64,000 bases of DNA from Betaproteobacteria bacterium (GCA_016713305.1 JADJPK010000009.1:62001-126000); one strand, 5' to 3'. Positions 19,114 through 28,733 are shown, counted from the stretch's first letter. Notes: generated from the sequence alone by a model not told the origin. Program-made: numbers and translations.

Positions 19114-20322
19114 ATGTCCTCAGTCCTGTTCCAGCACGTGGAAATGGCTCCGCGTGACCCCATCCTCGGCGTCACCGAAACCTTCGTGGCCGACACCAAT
19201 CCCCGCAAAGTGAATCTTGGCGTGGGGATCTACTACAACGATGAGGGCAAGGTACCTCTGCTTCAATGCGTCGCCCAGGCAGAAAAACGCCTGGTGGAGG
19301 CGGGCCAGCCACGAGCCTACCTGCCCATCGACGGACTGGCGGCCTACGACAAGTCGGTGCAAACGCTGGTTTTCGGGGCGAACTCGGACGTCGTCACGAG
19401 CAAGCGTGCGGTGACCGTGCAGGCGCTGGGAGGTACCGGTGGATTGAAGATCGGCGCCGATTTCCTGCGACGCCTGTCACCGAAGGCGGAGGTCTGGATC
19501 TCGGATCCAAGCTGGGAGAACCACCGCGCCCTCTTCGAGTACGCCGGTTTTAAGGTCAACAGCTACCGCTACTACTCTCCTGCCCTCAACGGTCTGGACG
19601 CGGATGCCTTCTTCGAATCGCTGCAGAGCATTCCGGCCGGAGACGTCGTGGTACTGCACGCCTGCTGTCACAATCCCACGGGCTCGGACCTCACTGCGGA
19701 TCAGTGGCAGCGGGTCATGGCGATCGTCGCGGAACGCGGGCTCATCCCCTTCCTCGATCTCGCCTACCAGGGGTTCGGTGACGGCATCGAGGCCGATGCC
19801 TTCGCGGTTCGCGCTTTTGCCGATACGGGTCGTCCCCTGTTCGTGTCGAGCTCGTTCTCCAAGAGCTTTTCGCTCTACGGCGAGCGCATCGGCGCCCTCA
19901 GCATCGTGGCGACCGAGCCTGAAGAGGCCGCCCGCATCCTGAGCCAGGTCAAGCGGATCGTCCGCACCAACTATTCGAACCCGCCATCTCATGGCGGCAA
20001 GATCGTCTCCATGGTCCTGGACACGCCGGAACTGCGCGCGCAGTGGGAACAGGAACTCGGCGGCATGCGCGACCGCATCCGGGCGATGCGCAGCGAACTC
20101 GTGAAGCAACTCAAGACGCGGGTACCGTCGGCCAACTACGATTTCGTGCTGGCCCAGAGAGGCATGTTCTCGTATTCCGGCCTCACCAAGCCGCAGGTCG
20201 AACGTCTGGCCAAGGACTTCTCCGTGTACGCGATCGACACCGGGCGCATCTGTGTGGCGGCCCTCAACAGCCGCAACATCGAGTACGTGGCGCAAGCGAT
20301 CGCCACCGTGCTCGAACGCTGA
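19114..20322 (+). CDS. Class I aromatic/aspartate aminotransferase (TyrB/AspC family)
   Basis: PLP enzyme transferring amino groups between aspartate or aromatic amino acids and 2-oxoglutarate. The 402 residues show the N-terminal GVGIYYNDEGKVP block, HNPTGSD, the PLP lysine at about residue 250 in SSSFSKSFSLYGERIG and the late RGMFSYSGL motif. This belongs to the I-alpha subgroup that includes E. coli AspC and TyrB; specificity cannot be fixed from sequence. ATG start gives the normal length. Divergent from uvrB. Confidence 0.92.
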   Translation: MSSVLFQHVEMAPRDPILGVTETFVADTNPRKVNLGVGIYYNDEGKVPLLQCVAQAEKRLVEAGQPRAYLPIDGLAAYDKSVQTLVFGANSDVVTSKRAVTVQALGGTGGLKIGADFLRRLSPKAEVWISDPSWENHRALFEYAGFKVNSYRYYSPALNGLDADAFFESLQSIPAGDVVVLHACCHNPTGSDLTADQWQRVMAIVAERGLIPFLDLAYQGFGDGIEADAFAVRAFADTGRPLFVSSSFSKSFSLYGERIGALSIVATEPEEAARILSQVKRIVRTNYSNPPSHGGKIVSMVLDTPELRAQWEQELGGMRDRIRAMRSELVKQLKTRVPSANYDFVLAQRGMFSYSGLTKPQVERLAKDFSVYAIDTGRICVAALNSRNIEYVAQAIATVLER

Positions 20323-20367
20323 CCGTATCGACGCGTTTGCATCCGCGAGCGGACCGCACGGCAGTCG

Positions 20368-20396
20368 TTGACCGGGCGTACCCTCGCGGCTAGAAT
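20368..20396 (+). promoter_or_regulatory. Sigma70 promoter of tRNA-Asn
   Basis: TTGACC at 20368, a 17-base spacer and TAGAAT at 20391-20396, ending 14 bases before the mature tRNA. Hexamers and spacing are near consensus and the position fits a stable RNA gene. Confidence 0.8.
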
Positions 20397-20410
20397 GCGC
20401 GGCCTTCGGT

Positions 20411-20486
20411 TCCCCGATAGCTCAGTCGGTAGAGCGACGGACTGTTAATCCGCAGGTCCCTGGTTCGAGCCCAGGTCGGGGAGCCA
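20411..20486 (+). tRNA. tRNA-Asn (anticodon GTT)
   Basis: A 76-base cloverleaf. The acceptor stem TCCCCGA pairs with TCGGGGA over seven bases, the anticodon loop is CTGTTAA with anticodon GTT, the T-loop is GGTTCGAGCC, the discriminator is G and the CCA end is encoded. The downstream 122 bases to map hold no recognised feature. Single-copy tRNA genes can serve as integration sites, but nothing mobile is attached here. Confidence 0.97.
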
Positions 20487-20608
20487 CTCTTCACCACCCG
20501 CTGCGTCTTCGCGCGTTTGCTGCGCTTCCGGCACATCCTCCTGCCCGGGAGAGGGTCTTTCCGGATCAGCAGCGGGCGCCACTCGCTGGCGCACTTCCGG
20601 ATTCGAGC

Positions 20609-21403
20609 ATGTCGGTCACACTCAAGTCCCCCGAGGACATCTCGAAGATGCGCGCGGCAGGCCGTCTCGCTGCCGAGGTGCTGGACTATATCGCGCCCTG
20701 CGTCCAGCCTGGCGTGACCACCAACGAGCTGGACCGCCTCTGCCACGACTACATGGTGGGCGTTCAGCACACCATTCCCGCCCCGCTCAACTACGCGCCG
20801 CCGGGCTACTCGCCCTACCCGAAGAGCATCTGCACATCGGTCAATCACGTCATCTGCCACGGCGTGCCCAGCGACAAGAAGTTGAAGGCCGGCGACATCG
20901 TCAATCTGGACATCACCGTCATCCACGAGGGCTTTCACGGCGACACGAGCCGGATGTTCTACGTGGGCGAGCCCTCGATCCAGGCGCGCCGTCTGTGCGA
21001 GGTGACCTTCGAGTGCATGTGGCGCGGCATCCGCATCGTCCGGCCCGGAGCGTTCCTGGGAGACATCGGCCATGCGATCCAGACGCATGCGGAGGGCCAG
21101 GGTTACAGCGTGGTGCGCGAGTTCTGCGGGCACGGCATCGGCCGGCGCTTTCACGAGGAGCCCCAGGTGCTCCACTATGGCCGTCCGCATACTGGTCTCA
21201 AGCTCCAGTCTGGCATGACCTTCACCATCGAACCCATGATCAATGCCGGAAAGGCCGCGATCCGCCAGTTGGCCGATGGTTGGACAGTCGTCACCAAGGA
21301 TCACAGCCTGTCCGCACAGTGGGAGCACACGGTGCTCGTCACGGACGATGGATTCGAGGTGCTGACGACCTCCGACGGAGCGCCGCCTCCTCCGGCCGTC
21401 TGA
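20609..21403 (+). CDS. map: Methionine aminopeptidase, type I
   Basis: Removes the initiator methionine from nascent proteins using two metal ions. The 264-residue protein has the type Ia features: VNHVICHGVP, the metal ligands in NLDITVIHEGFHGDTSRMF, the HGIGRRFHEEP histidine block, TIEPMINAG and the final EHTVLVTDDG. ATG start. Only seven bases separate it from glnD, suggesting co-transcription. map next to glnD is a common proteobacterial order, though rpsB is not between them here. Confidence 0.96.
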   Translation: MSVTLKSPEDISKMRAAGRLAAEVLDYIAPCVQPGVTTNELDRLCHDYMVGVQHTIPAPLNYAPPGYSPYPKSICTSVNHVICHGVPSDKKLKAGDIVNLDITVIHEGFHGDTSRMFYVGEPSIQARRLCEVTFECMWRGIRIVRPGAFLGDIGHAIQTHAEGQGYSVVREFCGHGIGRRFHEEPQVLHYGRPHTGLKLQSGMTFTIEPMINAGKAAIRQLADGWTVVTKDHSLSAQWEHTVLVTDDGFEVLTTSDGAPPPPAV

Positions 21404-21410
21404 GAATGCC

Positions 21411-24014
21411 GTGACGGCGCCTGCGGTGGTTTCGATGTCCGGCGACTTCGATGCCCGCCAATTCGTGGCGGGCGCCCGCGCCGCCCTCCGCGAGCGCCGT
21501 GATTCCCTGGCCGCGAGATTCCGCGAAGGCGGGCACGTCCATCAGACCCTCGTCCGGCAAAGCCATTTCATCGACCGGCTGCTGGTTCAGGCGTGGGATG
21601 GAATGGAGATGCCCGCTTGCGCGGCGCTCGTCGCCGTGGGCGGCTATGGCCGCGGAACGCTGTTTCCCTTCTCCGACGTCGACCTCCTGATCCTTCTGGA
21701 TCGTCCTGCGCACCCCGAAGAAGAGCGCCTGATAGAGCGATTCGTGGGGTGCCTGTGGGACTGCGGGCTGGAGATCGGCATGAGCACGCGCACGCTGGAC
21801 GAGTGCATCGAGCAATCGCTGCGCGACATCACCATCCAGACGAATCTTCTCGAGGCTCGGCGCATCTGCGGTACGGCGGACCTGTTCGAACGATTCGAAC
21901 AACGTTACCGGGAAAGCCTCGATCCACGTTCCTTCTGCGAAGCCAAGCTCCTCGAGCGCCAGCAGCGCCACACGCGATACAACGACATCGCATACAGCCT
22001 GGAACCCAACCTCAAGGAGAACCCGGGCGGGCTGCGCGACCTGCAGGTGATCATCTGGATCGCACGCGCCAGCGGCATCGGTTCTTCCTGGCAGGACCTC
22101 ACCGAGCACGGCATCCTGACTCGGCAGGAAGCCTCCCGCTTCTCTCGCCACGAGGGGGTGCTCCAGTCGCTTCGCACCCGGCTGCACTACCGCGTCAACC
22201 GCCGCGAGGACCGCCTGCTGTTCGATCTGCAAGGGCGCATCGCCGAAGAACTGGGTCTTTCGGACACGCCCGCGCGACGGGCGAGCGAACAGCTCATGCA
22301 GCGCCTGTACCGCACGACGAAGGCTGTGCTGCAACTGAGCGAGATCGTGCTGGCGAACCTGCGCGCACGGCTGTTTCCAATGCCGGACACGGCCCCTATC
22401 GCGGTCAACGAGCATTTCCAGATCCGCAATGAACTCCTGGAACTGCACGACGAGACGCTCTATGACCGCCAGCCCGGCGCGATTCTCGAGACCTTCCTGA
22501 GGTGGCAGGAGCATCCGGAGGTCAAGGGTCTCGCAGCCTCCACGCAGAGAGCGCTTTGGCACGCCCGCAAGCACGTCAACACCGTGTTCCGCCACGATCC
22601 GGCCAACCGGAAATCCTTTCTCGACATCCTCCGCAGCCCCGCCGGCATCACGCACACCCTGCGCCGCCTGAACCGCCTGGGGCTGCTTGGCCTGTACATT
22701 CCCGCCTTCGGACGGATCGTCGGACGCATGCAGCACGACCTCTTCCACGTCTACACCGTGGACGAGCACATCCTGATGGTGGTGCGCAACCTGCGGCGCT
22801 TCGCGATTCCGGAGATGTCGCACGAATACCCGCTCTGTTCGCAACTCATGAGCGAGTTCGAGCGCCCCGAGGTGTTATATCTCGCGGGCCTGTTCCACGA
22901 CATCGCCAAGGGACGCGGAGGTGATCATTCGGTGCTGGGCAAGTCAGACGCGGTGCGATTCTGCAAGGCGCACGGACTGTCTCCCGAAGACGTGGAACTG
23001 GTGGGCTGGCTGGTGGAACACCACCTCACCATGTCGTCCACCGCGCAAAAGAAGGATCTTTCGGACCCGGAGGTCATACGCCAGTTCGCTTCCCTGGTCG
23101 GAAACGAGCGCCGGCTCGTGGCCGTGTATCTCCTGACAGTCGCCGACATTCGCGGTACCAGCCCCAAGGTGTGGAACGCCTGGAAAGCGAAGCTGCTGGA
23201 GGATCTTTACCGATACACCCGCAATCTGCTGAGTGGTGCTGCTGCCCCCACGGCCGGAACGTTGAAGCAGCTGAAGGACGAAGTGAGAGCCAGATTGCGG
23301 GCCTATGCGCTGCCGGATGGCGTCGAGGAGAATCTCTGGACGCGGCTTGGCGACGGCTACTTCCTGCGCCACGATGCCAACGAGATCGCCTGGCACACGC
23401 GCCAGCTCTGCACGCGTGCGGAGGCCCAGAATCCCATCGTCCGTGCCCGCCTCTCGCCCATCGGCGAAGGCCTGGAAGTGATGATCTACGTGCGCGACCA
23501 GCCCCTGCTGTTCGCCCGCATCTGCGGATTCTTCGAACGAGTGGGCTACAACATCGTGGAAGCGCGTATCTACACGACGAGGCACGGGTACGCGCTGGAC
23601 AGCTTCGTCGTGATGGAACCCGGCGGCGCGGCGAGATCCCACTACCGGGACGTGATCAGCTACGTGGAACACGAACTGGGGCAGCGCCTTTCGACGGGGG
23701 GGCCGCTCGATCCCCCCACGCGGGGCAGGCTGTCACGGCAGTTGAAGGCCTTTCCGCTCTCGCCGGAGGTCACGATCCGGCCGGACGAACGCGGCGCCTA
23801 TTTCTATCTGTCGCTCATCGCGGGAGACCGTCCCGGTCTGCTTTCCTCGGTCGCCCGTACGCTGGCAGAACGCGGAATCGATGTGCAGACGGCCAAGATC
23901 AACACGCTGGGTGCCCGCGCGGAGGATGTCTTCCTGCTCAAAGGCGACACCCTGAGGGATCCGAAACAGGTCATCCGCCTGGAAGCGGACCTGATCCACC
24001 AACTGGAAGCCTGA
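21411..24014 (+). CDS. glnD: PII uridylyltransferase/uridylyl-removing enzyme
   Basis: Bifunctional sensor of nitrogen status: uridylylates PII at low glutamine and removes UMP at high glutamine. The 867 residues have an N-terminal nucleotidyltransferase (GGYGRGTLFPFSDVDLLI near 74-91), a central HD domain (FHDIAKGRGGDHS) and two C-terminal ACT domains (beginning near EVMIYVRDQPLLFARI and YLSLIAGDRPGLL). The start is GTG 21411; an ATG eight codons later is possible. Full length and intact. Confidence 0.96.
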   Translation: MTAPAVVSMSGDFDARQFVAGARAALRERRDSLAARFREGGHVHQTLVRQSHFIDRLLVQAWDGMEMPACAALVAVGGYGRGTLFPFSDVDLLILLDRPAHPEEERLIERFVGCLWDCGLEIGMSTRTLDECIEQSLRDITIQTNLLEARRICGTADLFERFEQRYRESLDPRSFCEAKLLERQQRHTRYNDIAYSLEPNLKENPGGLRDLQVIIWIARASGIGSSWQDLTEHGILTRQEASRFSRHEGVLQSLRTRLHYRVNRREDRLLFDLQGRIAEELGLSDTPARRASEQLMQRLYRTTKAVLQLSEIVLANLRARLFPMPDTAPIAVNEHFQIRNELLELHDETLYDRQPGAILETFLRWQEHPEVKGLAASTQRALWHARKHVNTVFRHDPANRKSFLDILRSPAGITHTLRRLNRLGLLGLYIPAFGRIVGRMQHDLFHVYTVDEHILMVVRNLRRFAIPEMSHEYPLCSQLMSEFERPEVLYLAGLFHDIAKGRGGDHSVLGKSDAVRFCKAHGLSPEDVELVGWLVEHHLTMSSTAQKKDLSDPEVIRQFASLVGNERRLVAVYLLTVADIRGTSPKVWNAWKAKLLEDLYRYTRNLLSGAAAPTAGTLKQLKDEVRARLRAYALPDGVEENLWTRLGDGYFLRHDANEIAWHTRQLCTRAEAQNPIVRARLSPIGEGLEVMIYVRDQPLLFARICGFFERVGYNIVEARIYTTRHGYALDSFVVMEPGGAARSHYRDVISYVEHELGQRLSTGGPLDPPTRGRLSRQLKAFPLSPEVTIRPDERGAYFYLSLIAGDRPGLLSSVARTLAERGIDVQTAKINTLGARAEDVFLLKGDTLRDPKQVIRLEADLIHQLEA

Positions 24015-24276
24015 CGGACTCGCCCCGCTCGATCCGGTAGACCCAAGCGAGCAGTTCCGCGACCGCGACGTAGAGTGCCGGCGGGATGCGGGCATCGAGA
24101 TCCACCTGCATGAGCATCGCCACGAGCTCCGGCGATTCGTGCACGAAAACGCCCGCTTCCCGGGCTCTCGCCACGATCGTCCTGGCAAGTTCGCCCCGGC
24201 CCTTGGCCACTACCCGCGGCGCTCCCTCCGAGGCTTCGTACGCGAGCGCGACCGCCGTTCCGAGATCAGCCTCCAC
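23971..24276 (-). CDS. FlhB C-terminal domain-like protein
   Basis: A 101-residue protein matching only the cytoplasmic C-terminal domain of the flagellar export gate FlhB (AVALAYEASEGAPRVVAKGRG, ARTIVARAREAGVFVHESPELV, YVAVAELLAWVYR). The autocleavage NPTH motif of full FlhB is absent, as expected for these short paralogues. GTG 24276 overlaps the fliK-like stop. The 3' end overlaps the convergent glnD by 44 bases. Such proteins may modulate export-substrate switching, which suits its place after a fliK-like gene; this is inference. Confidence 0.8.
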   Translation of the reverse strand: MEADLGTAVALAYEASEGAPRVVAKGRGELARTIVARAREAGVFVHESPELVAMLMQVDLDARIPPALYVAVAELLAWVYRIERGESVRLPVGGSGPLPGG

Positions 24277-25318
24277 GCCCGCCGACCTCGGCTCCCTGCA
24301 ATTGCAATCCGCGCGCCTCGAGTGCCTCGCGCAACTCGGGCAATGCGTCGGCGATGTCCTGCCGTTGCTCTGGCGGCACGACCAGGCTGATCCGGACGGC
24401 GCTGCCGGTGAGGCGTAGAACCGCCTCGATCGTTCCGACCCGCGGAAGATCGAGCTTGAGCCGCGAGGACCAGGCCGTCTCGTCCTCTCCTTCCCTGCCG
24501 CCGGCCGTTTCCTCTTCCACGGTCCACTCCATCCGCTGTCCGGGCCACAGCGATCCGGCCCATTGGATCTGGTTGGAGCCGACGAACTGCAGCTGGCGGT
24601 CCACGAGGGTCGCAACCGCAGGAGAAAGCGGTGCGCCCGCATCGTTCGACGTGACCGCGGCTGCCGCCTGCGTTGCAGCAGATGCGCTTCCTGGCGTCAC
24701 CGCGATGGAGGCGGCTCCTTCCTCGGCGGGAGCGACGGCTCCGGAGCCGGGAAGCGGCCGCGCCTGAGGTTCGGCCAGCAGGGCGGAGAGGTCGCGCTTG
24801 CCTGCGACCCATTCGGCTTGATGGGATTCGTAAAAGAGCCCGCTGGTTTCCAGCGCGGTCCGCAAAGGGGCGTCGAGAGCCGAACCCTGGGTGGTCGGCG
24901 CAGGCAGTACGGGCTCTCCCGGCGCCACCGGTCCGGTCTGCGAGGCCGCCGTCTGGGCGATGCTGCGCAGCTGTGCCGCGAGGGCGCCGACGTCCACCTT
25001 GACCGACGGCAACGCGGAGGCGTCCCTCTGGGCGGCCAGACCGAACGTCGGAGGGACGCCGGCATCGATCACGGTCAGCGAAAGGCGGCCGCCCGGGCCC
25101 GTCTGCACCGATGCCGGAATCCGCGCCTGGTACAGAGTGCCTTCCACGTCGACGAGACTGCGTCCATCCGGCAAGGTCTCCACGATGCGCGCATCCACTC
25201 GCGCGCCGGCACGCAAGGCGGTGCCGGAGTGGGATTCACCGCCCTCCGGAAGATCCGGGACCGACGACTGGAAAAGCCGGAGGAACGTTGCCAGACGAGT
25301 CTGCTGCAGAGCGTCCAC
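24266..25318 (-). CDS. fliK: FliK-like flagellar hook-length control protein
   Basis: 350 residues with low-complexity Ala/Pro/Gly-rich middle and a C-terminal domain resembling the Flg_hook domain of FliK (QWAGSLWPGQRMEW, LPRVGTIEAVLRLTGSAVRISLVV, LPELREALEARGL). FliK measures the hook and switches export specificity. The N-terminus (FLRLFQSSVPDL) is not distinctive. Its position between a DUF2802 gene and an FlhB C-domain gene supports the flagellar role. It may be a second FliK-type gene, as the main fliK usually lies with the basal-body genes. Start ATG. Confidence 0.75.
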   Translation of the reverse strand: MDALQQTRLATFLRLFQSSVPDLPEGGESHSGTALRAGARVDARIVETLPDGRSLVDVEGTLYQARIPASVQTGPGGRLSLTVIDAGVPPTFGLAAQRDASALPSVKVDVGALAAQLRSIAQTAASQTGPVAPGEPVLPAPTTQGSALDAPLRTALETSGLFYESHQAEWVAGKRDLSALLAEPQARPLPGSGAVAPAEEGAASIAVTPGSASAATQAAAAVTSNDAGAPLSPAVATLVDRQLQFVGSNQIQWAGSLWPGQRMEWTVEEETAGGREGEDETAWSSRLKLDLPRVGTIEAVLRLTGSAVRISLVVPPEQRQDIADALPELREALEARGLQLQGAEVGGRGG

Positions 25319-25339
25319 GGAACGGGCAGCGAAACGGGG

Positions 25340-25723
25340 TCAGCGCTTGCGGTAAAGCGCGGTGATGAGTTCGGCTTCGCCGCGCGAGATGCCGCACGAC
25401 GAGGAGATATCGGGCGCTGCCCCGCCTCCCCTTGCCATCTGGATGGCCTGCGCGTAGGGCGTGGGCTGCTCGGCGGGAGTCTGGGCACGCTGAGCCTCCA
25501 TCTGGGCGCGAAGCTCGGCGATCTGGAGCTTCAGCTCGGCAATCTCCTGCCTGAGCGGACCGATGGCGAGAGACGGCTCGGAGGACTTCCGCACCCCGCG
25601 CCACAGACGCAAGGCAGGCGAGCGGCCATGGCGCAGCAGAAGCAGGACTTCCGCGATGTACACGCCGAGAATGACGATGGCAGCGATCAGCAGTTCGCGC
25701 CAGGTAAGGACGATGGAATCCAT
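25340..25723 (-). CDS. DUF2802 membrane protein of the flagellar cluster
   Basis: A protein of 127 residues with one N-terminal transmembrane segment (LLIAAIVILGVYIAEVLLLL), a short coiled coil (EIAELKLQIAELRAQM) and a C-terminal helix-turn-helix-like segment CGISRGEAELITALYRKR, typical of DUF2802. I chose ATG 25723 (MDSIVLTWREL) as it places the membrane segment near the N-terminus; another start lies 22 codons upstream. The family repeatedly occurs near late flagellar genes; no function is known. Confidence 0.75.
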   Translation of the reverse strand: MDSIVLTWRELLIAAIVILGVYIAEVLLLLRHGRSPALRLWRGVRKSSEPSLAIGPLRQEIAELKLQIAELRAQMEAQRAQTPAEQPTPYAQAIQMARGGGAAPDISSSCGISRGEAELITALYRKR

Positions 25724-25822
25724 TGGACGGCTCACATGATCCGGCAGAGCCAGTGTGACGCCGGCATCCGCCAGCGTCAATGCCGTCACGGGAAGACGGC
25801 CCGGCGGGATGGCCAGGTCGGA

Positions 25823-26149
25823 TCAGCGCTGCGTGTACGTCTTCTGCAGGCGCTGGACATTGTTCGCGTTCTCGAGGATGTCGCGCAGTTCGCGCATCCA
25901 GTCCTGGGTCAGCGCCCGGATCTCCTCGTCCCGCTCCAGTATCTGCTGCAGCAGTTCGCGCTTGCGTGCCTGGATGTCGCCGGCCTGGGGGGGCTCCGCA
26001 TCCAGTACGCGTGCCTGCTCGATCAGACGGTCGCGCGCCTGCTCGAGCTTGACGAGGCCATCCCAGTCGCTCGCGCGGGCGGCATCGAACATGCGCCCCG
26101 TGAGTTCGAGCGCCTCGCTGTAGATCTCGACGATTCGATTCTGCGACAC
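25823..26149 (-). CDS. fliT: FliT-like flagellar export chaperone
   Basis: 108 residues, predicted almost entirely helical (ALELTGRMFDAARASDWDGL, ERDEEIRALTQDWMRELRDIL), the FliT layout. FliT chaperones the filament cap protein FliD and, in enterics, inhibits FlhDC. Sequence conservation in this family is weak, so the call rests largely on its size, helical pattern and place directly behind fliS. Confidence 0.75.
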   Translation of the reverse strand: MSQNRIVEIYSEALELTGRMFDAARASDWDGLVKLEQARDRLIEQARVLDAEPPQAGDIQARKRELLQQILERDEEIRALTQDWMRELRDILENANNVQRLQKTYTQR

Positions 26150-26189
26150 CGCGTGCTGCCTCTTGCCGTTGCTCAGACCTTGCCGTTGC

Positions 26190-26651
26190 TCAGACCTTCC
26201 CGTAGCTCACCGGATTGCCGCGATCCCGCGGCAACGACGTGATCCCGCCTGCCTCGCTCTGCTTCTTCACGAGCGCCTGCCACGCCTCGCGAAGTTCGGA
26301 CAACAGCAACCGCACTTCCTCCAGCAACGCTGGATCGTTGCGCAGATTGGCGAGCATCAGCCGGTCTCCCATGTACTCGTACAGCGCCGCGAGATTCTCG
26401 GCAAGTTCGCCGCCGGCCTGGGTATCCAGGGCGCAGGACAGGCCTTCTTCGAGGATCCGGAGCGCCTTCGTGATCTGCGCTCCCTTGGCGGCGATCTCGC
26501 CACGCTGCATCTCCACGAGGGCAGTCGAGACGGCACGAATCGCTCCGTCGTACAGCATGACGATCAGCATCTCCGGGGTCGCACCGGCCACTCCCGTCTC
26601 GACGTCCAGTCGGGCGTACGTCTTCAGGGCACTGTCGAATACCGCATTCAT
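26190..26651 (-). CDS. fliS: Flagellin export chaperone FliS
   Basis: Cytoplasmic chaperone that prevents premature flagellin polymerisation. The 153 residues contain the family core TPEMLIVMLYDGAIRAV, KALRILEEGLSC and LAALYEYMGDRLMLANLRND. I use ATG 26651 (MNAVFDSALKTYARLDVE); a GTG 24 bases earlier is in frame. Located between fliD and fliT, as usual. Confidence 0.92.
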   Translation of the reverse strand: MNAVFDSALKTYARLDVETGVAGATPEMLIVMLYDGAIRAVSTALVEMQRGEIAAKGAQITKALRILEEGLSCALDTQAGGELAENLAALYEYMGDRLMLANLRNDPALLEEVRLLLSELREAWQALVKKQSEAGGITSLPRDRGNPVSYGKV

Positions 26652-26738
26652 GTTCAATTTCCCGTGAAAAGTCACGAACGCGCGCGCATCCGGACCGATG
26701 GTTCAGGCGACCGGAACAGCGTCGGATCGCCGGCTGGG

Positions 26739-28733
26739 TCACCCCTTCGAATTGTTCAAGGCCGAAAGCTGCTGTGTCAGGTAATTGCTGGTCTGAAGCA
26801 TGTTGGTCATCATCACGTCCAGGGCCGTGAACTGCGCCCTGTATCGCGTTTCCGTATCCTGCAATCGGCGGTTCAGCGTATCCCGCAGCCGGTCGATGTC
26901 GTCGATGGAGCGGTTCACTCCCTCGGTCCGGCTCGCCAGCGTTCCGTCGCCATCCAGAAAGCCGTCGATGAGGCTGCTCAGTCGGGCTGCGAAACCGGAG
27001 CCCACCGTGACGTTACCGCGTGCTCCCACGCTGCCTCCCGTGATTTCCAGTTCCAGCCCCTGCGTCACACTGCCATCGGCGCCCGTGAGCAGACGCCCTG
27101 AACCCGTGGCTTCCACGCCGCCGATCGTTCCCGCCACATCCACCCCTTGCGAGGAGAGCGGAAAATCTCCGAGCAGATCCAGGGCGCCGTTGCCCCCCAG
27201 TCCGACGGACGAGTCGGCGCCGTACCGGTTCGACAGGATGGTGAAGATGCCTGCGTCCTGAGTCACGGTCACGCCGCGGGATGCAGCCGAGAATGCCGAT
27301 GCGCCGTTGATGGCCGACTGCACCATGGCGGCCAGCGAGGCCGCCGTATAGGTACCGGCCGTCAGCTTCACGGATGCGGTCAGATCGTCCAGAGCCACGT
27401 TCAGCGTGTCGTTCGTGCCTTCCTCGATGGTCAGGTTGGCCGCTGCGCTGCCTTCGATCCTGCCCTGCGTACCGAGCGCCGTGACGGTGAGCTCATAGGT
27501 GCCGGCCTGCGTGCGGGATGTCTGTTTCGACACGGAGACGAAACTGTCCGTGCTGCGGCCACTCTCGGCGAATAGCGCGCTGACGTCGTCCGCATTGGAT
27601 TCGAGCGCGTCCGACAGTTTGCCCGTGTCCAGCTGGAGCGTGCCGTCGCGCTGGAAACCGATGCCGATCTGCGAGAGCGTGTTGAGCGCGAAATTGGAAC
27701 CGAGCGATCCGCTCAGCGCGGCACGAAGCTGCGACTGGATGGTCCGGACGGCGCTGTCGCCGTTCAGCGCCGCCTTGGTCCCGGCCTTGACGTCGGCCGC
27801 GCTCACGCCCGTCAGAGTCTTGCTCAGTTCGTTGTAGGCGTCCACGAAATCCTGGACCGCGCTCTGGACGCCGGAAGTGTCCCGGCTCACCGTGACGGTC
27901 GTCGTCCCGGCCTTCAGCAGCGACACCGTAGCCCCTTCGATGGCATCGGAAAGGCTGTTGGAACTGCTGGCAATGGCCAACCCGTTGATGGTGAGTTCGG
28001 CGTCCTGGGCCTCGACCGTCTGGGTCAGGTTCTGCGTGCCCGCGGGGTCGTAGGAAAGCAGCGATTCCAGGGCGCTGTCTCCCGAGACGGAAATCTTCAT
28101 GCTCCCGGCGGCGCCGGAACTGGCCGACTGGAGGACCAGGCGGTACGGGTTCGCGCTGCCGTCCCCGACGATGCTCGCGCGAACGCCGATGCCGGCCGCG
28201 TTGATCGCGTCCTTGATGCCGGACAGGGAGTTGTTGGTCGGATCGATCGTGACCACGCCGGTCGTCGACTGGGCGTTGGACGCGAAGCTCGCGCCGGAGT
28301 AGACGCCCGAAGTCAGCGTGCCGCCGGAGATGGTCCCGAACTCGAACCGCAATTCGGTACTGACGCCCGAGCCGATGGCATCGGTGGAGTTGGCCTGGCC
28401 GGCGGCCGCGAGGACGTGAGACTGGGCGAGCTGGGAGACGTCCAGACTGTACGTTCCGGTCTGGGCATTCGATTTTGCGGAGGCAGTGGCGACGGCCGTA
28501 TCCGTACTCGTCGCCGAGCGGGTGACGAACTTCGTCCCTGTCGCGAGCGAGTCGACGGCGTCCTGAAACGTGGAGAGCGCCGAGCGCACGCCTCCATAGG
28601 CCGACAGTTTCGCCTGATAGCTGGCTTCCTTGACATCCAGGCGGTCGAGCGGCTGCCGCTCGATCGCCATCAACTGCGAAACGATGCTGTTGACGTCGAG
28701 GTTAGAGCCGATGCCTGGAGTGGAGATAGCCAT
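26739..28733 (-). CDS. fliD: Flagellar filament cap protein FliD
   Basis: Caps the growing filament and inserts flagellin. The 664 residues have the FliD N-domain (STPGIGSNLDVNSIVSQLMAIE) with helical coiled region and the C-terminal helical domain ending in YRAQFTALDVMMTNMLQTSNYLTQQLSALN. The middle is Ser/Thr/Ala/Gly-rich, as expected for surface-exposed cap domains. It is longer than the enteric protein (about 470), which is common in betaproteobacteria. Intact; ATG start, with a sigma28-like promoter just upstream. Confidence 0.95.
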   Translation of the reverse strand: MAISTPGIGSNLDVNSIVSQLMAIERQPLDRLDVKEASYQAKLSAYGGVRSALSTFQDAVDSLATGTKFVTRSATSTDTAVATASAKSNAQTGTYSLDVSQLAQSHVLAAAGQANSTDAIGSGVSTELRFEFGTISGGTLTSGVYSGASFASNAQSTTGVVTIDPTNNSLSGIKDAINAAGIGVRASIVGDGSANPYRLVLQSASSGAAGSMKISVSGDSALESLLSYDPAGTQNLTQTVEAQDAELTINGLAIASSSNSLSDAIEGATVSLLKAGTTTVTVSRDTSGVQSAVQDFVDAYNELSKTLTGVSAADVKAGTKAALNGDSAVRTIQSQLRAALSGSLGSNFALNTLSQIGIGFQRDGTLQLDTGKLSDALESNADDVSALFAESGRSTDSFVSVSKQTSRTQAGTYELTVTALGTQGRIEGSAAANLTIEEGTNDTLNVALDDLTASVKLTAGTYTAASLAAMVQSAINGASAFSAASRGVTVTQDAGIFTILSNRYGADSSVGLGGNGALDLLGDFPLSSQGVDVAGTIGGVEATGSGRLLTGADGSVTQGLELEITGGSVGARGNVTVGSGFAARLSSLIDGFLDGDGTLASRTEGVNRSIDDIDRLRDTLNRRLQDTETRYRAQFTALDVMMTNMLQTSNYLTQQLSALNNSKG

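Noticed and set aside
20411..20608. tRNA-Asn as an integration site
   Set aside because: No integrase, direct repeat of the tRNA 3' end or foreign gene block is found on either side.
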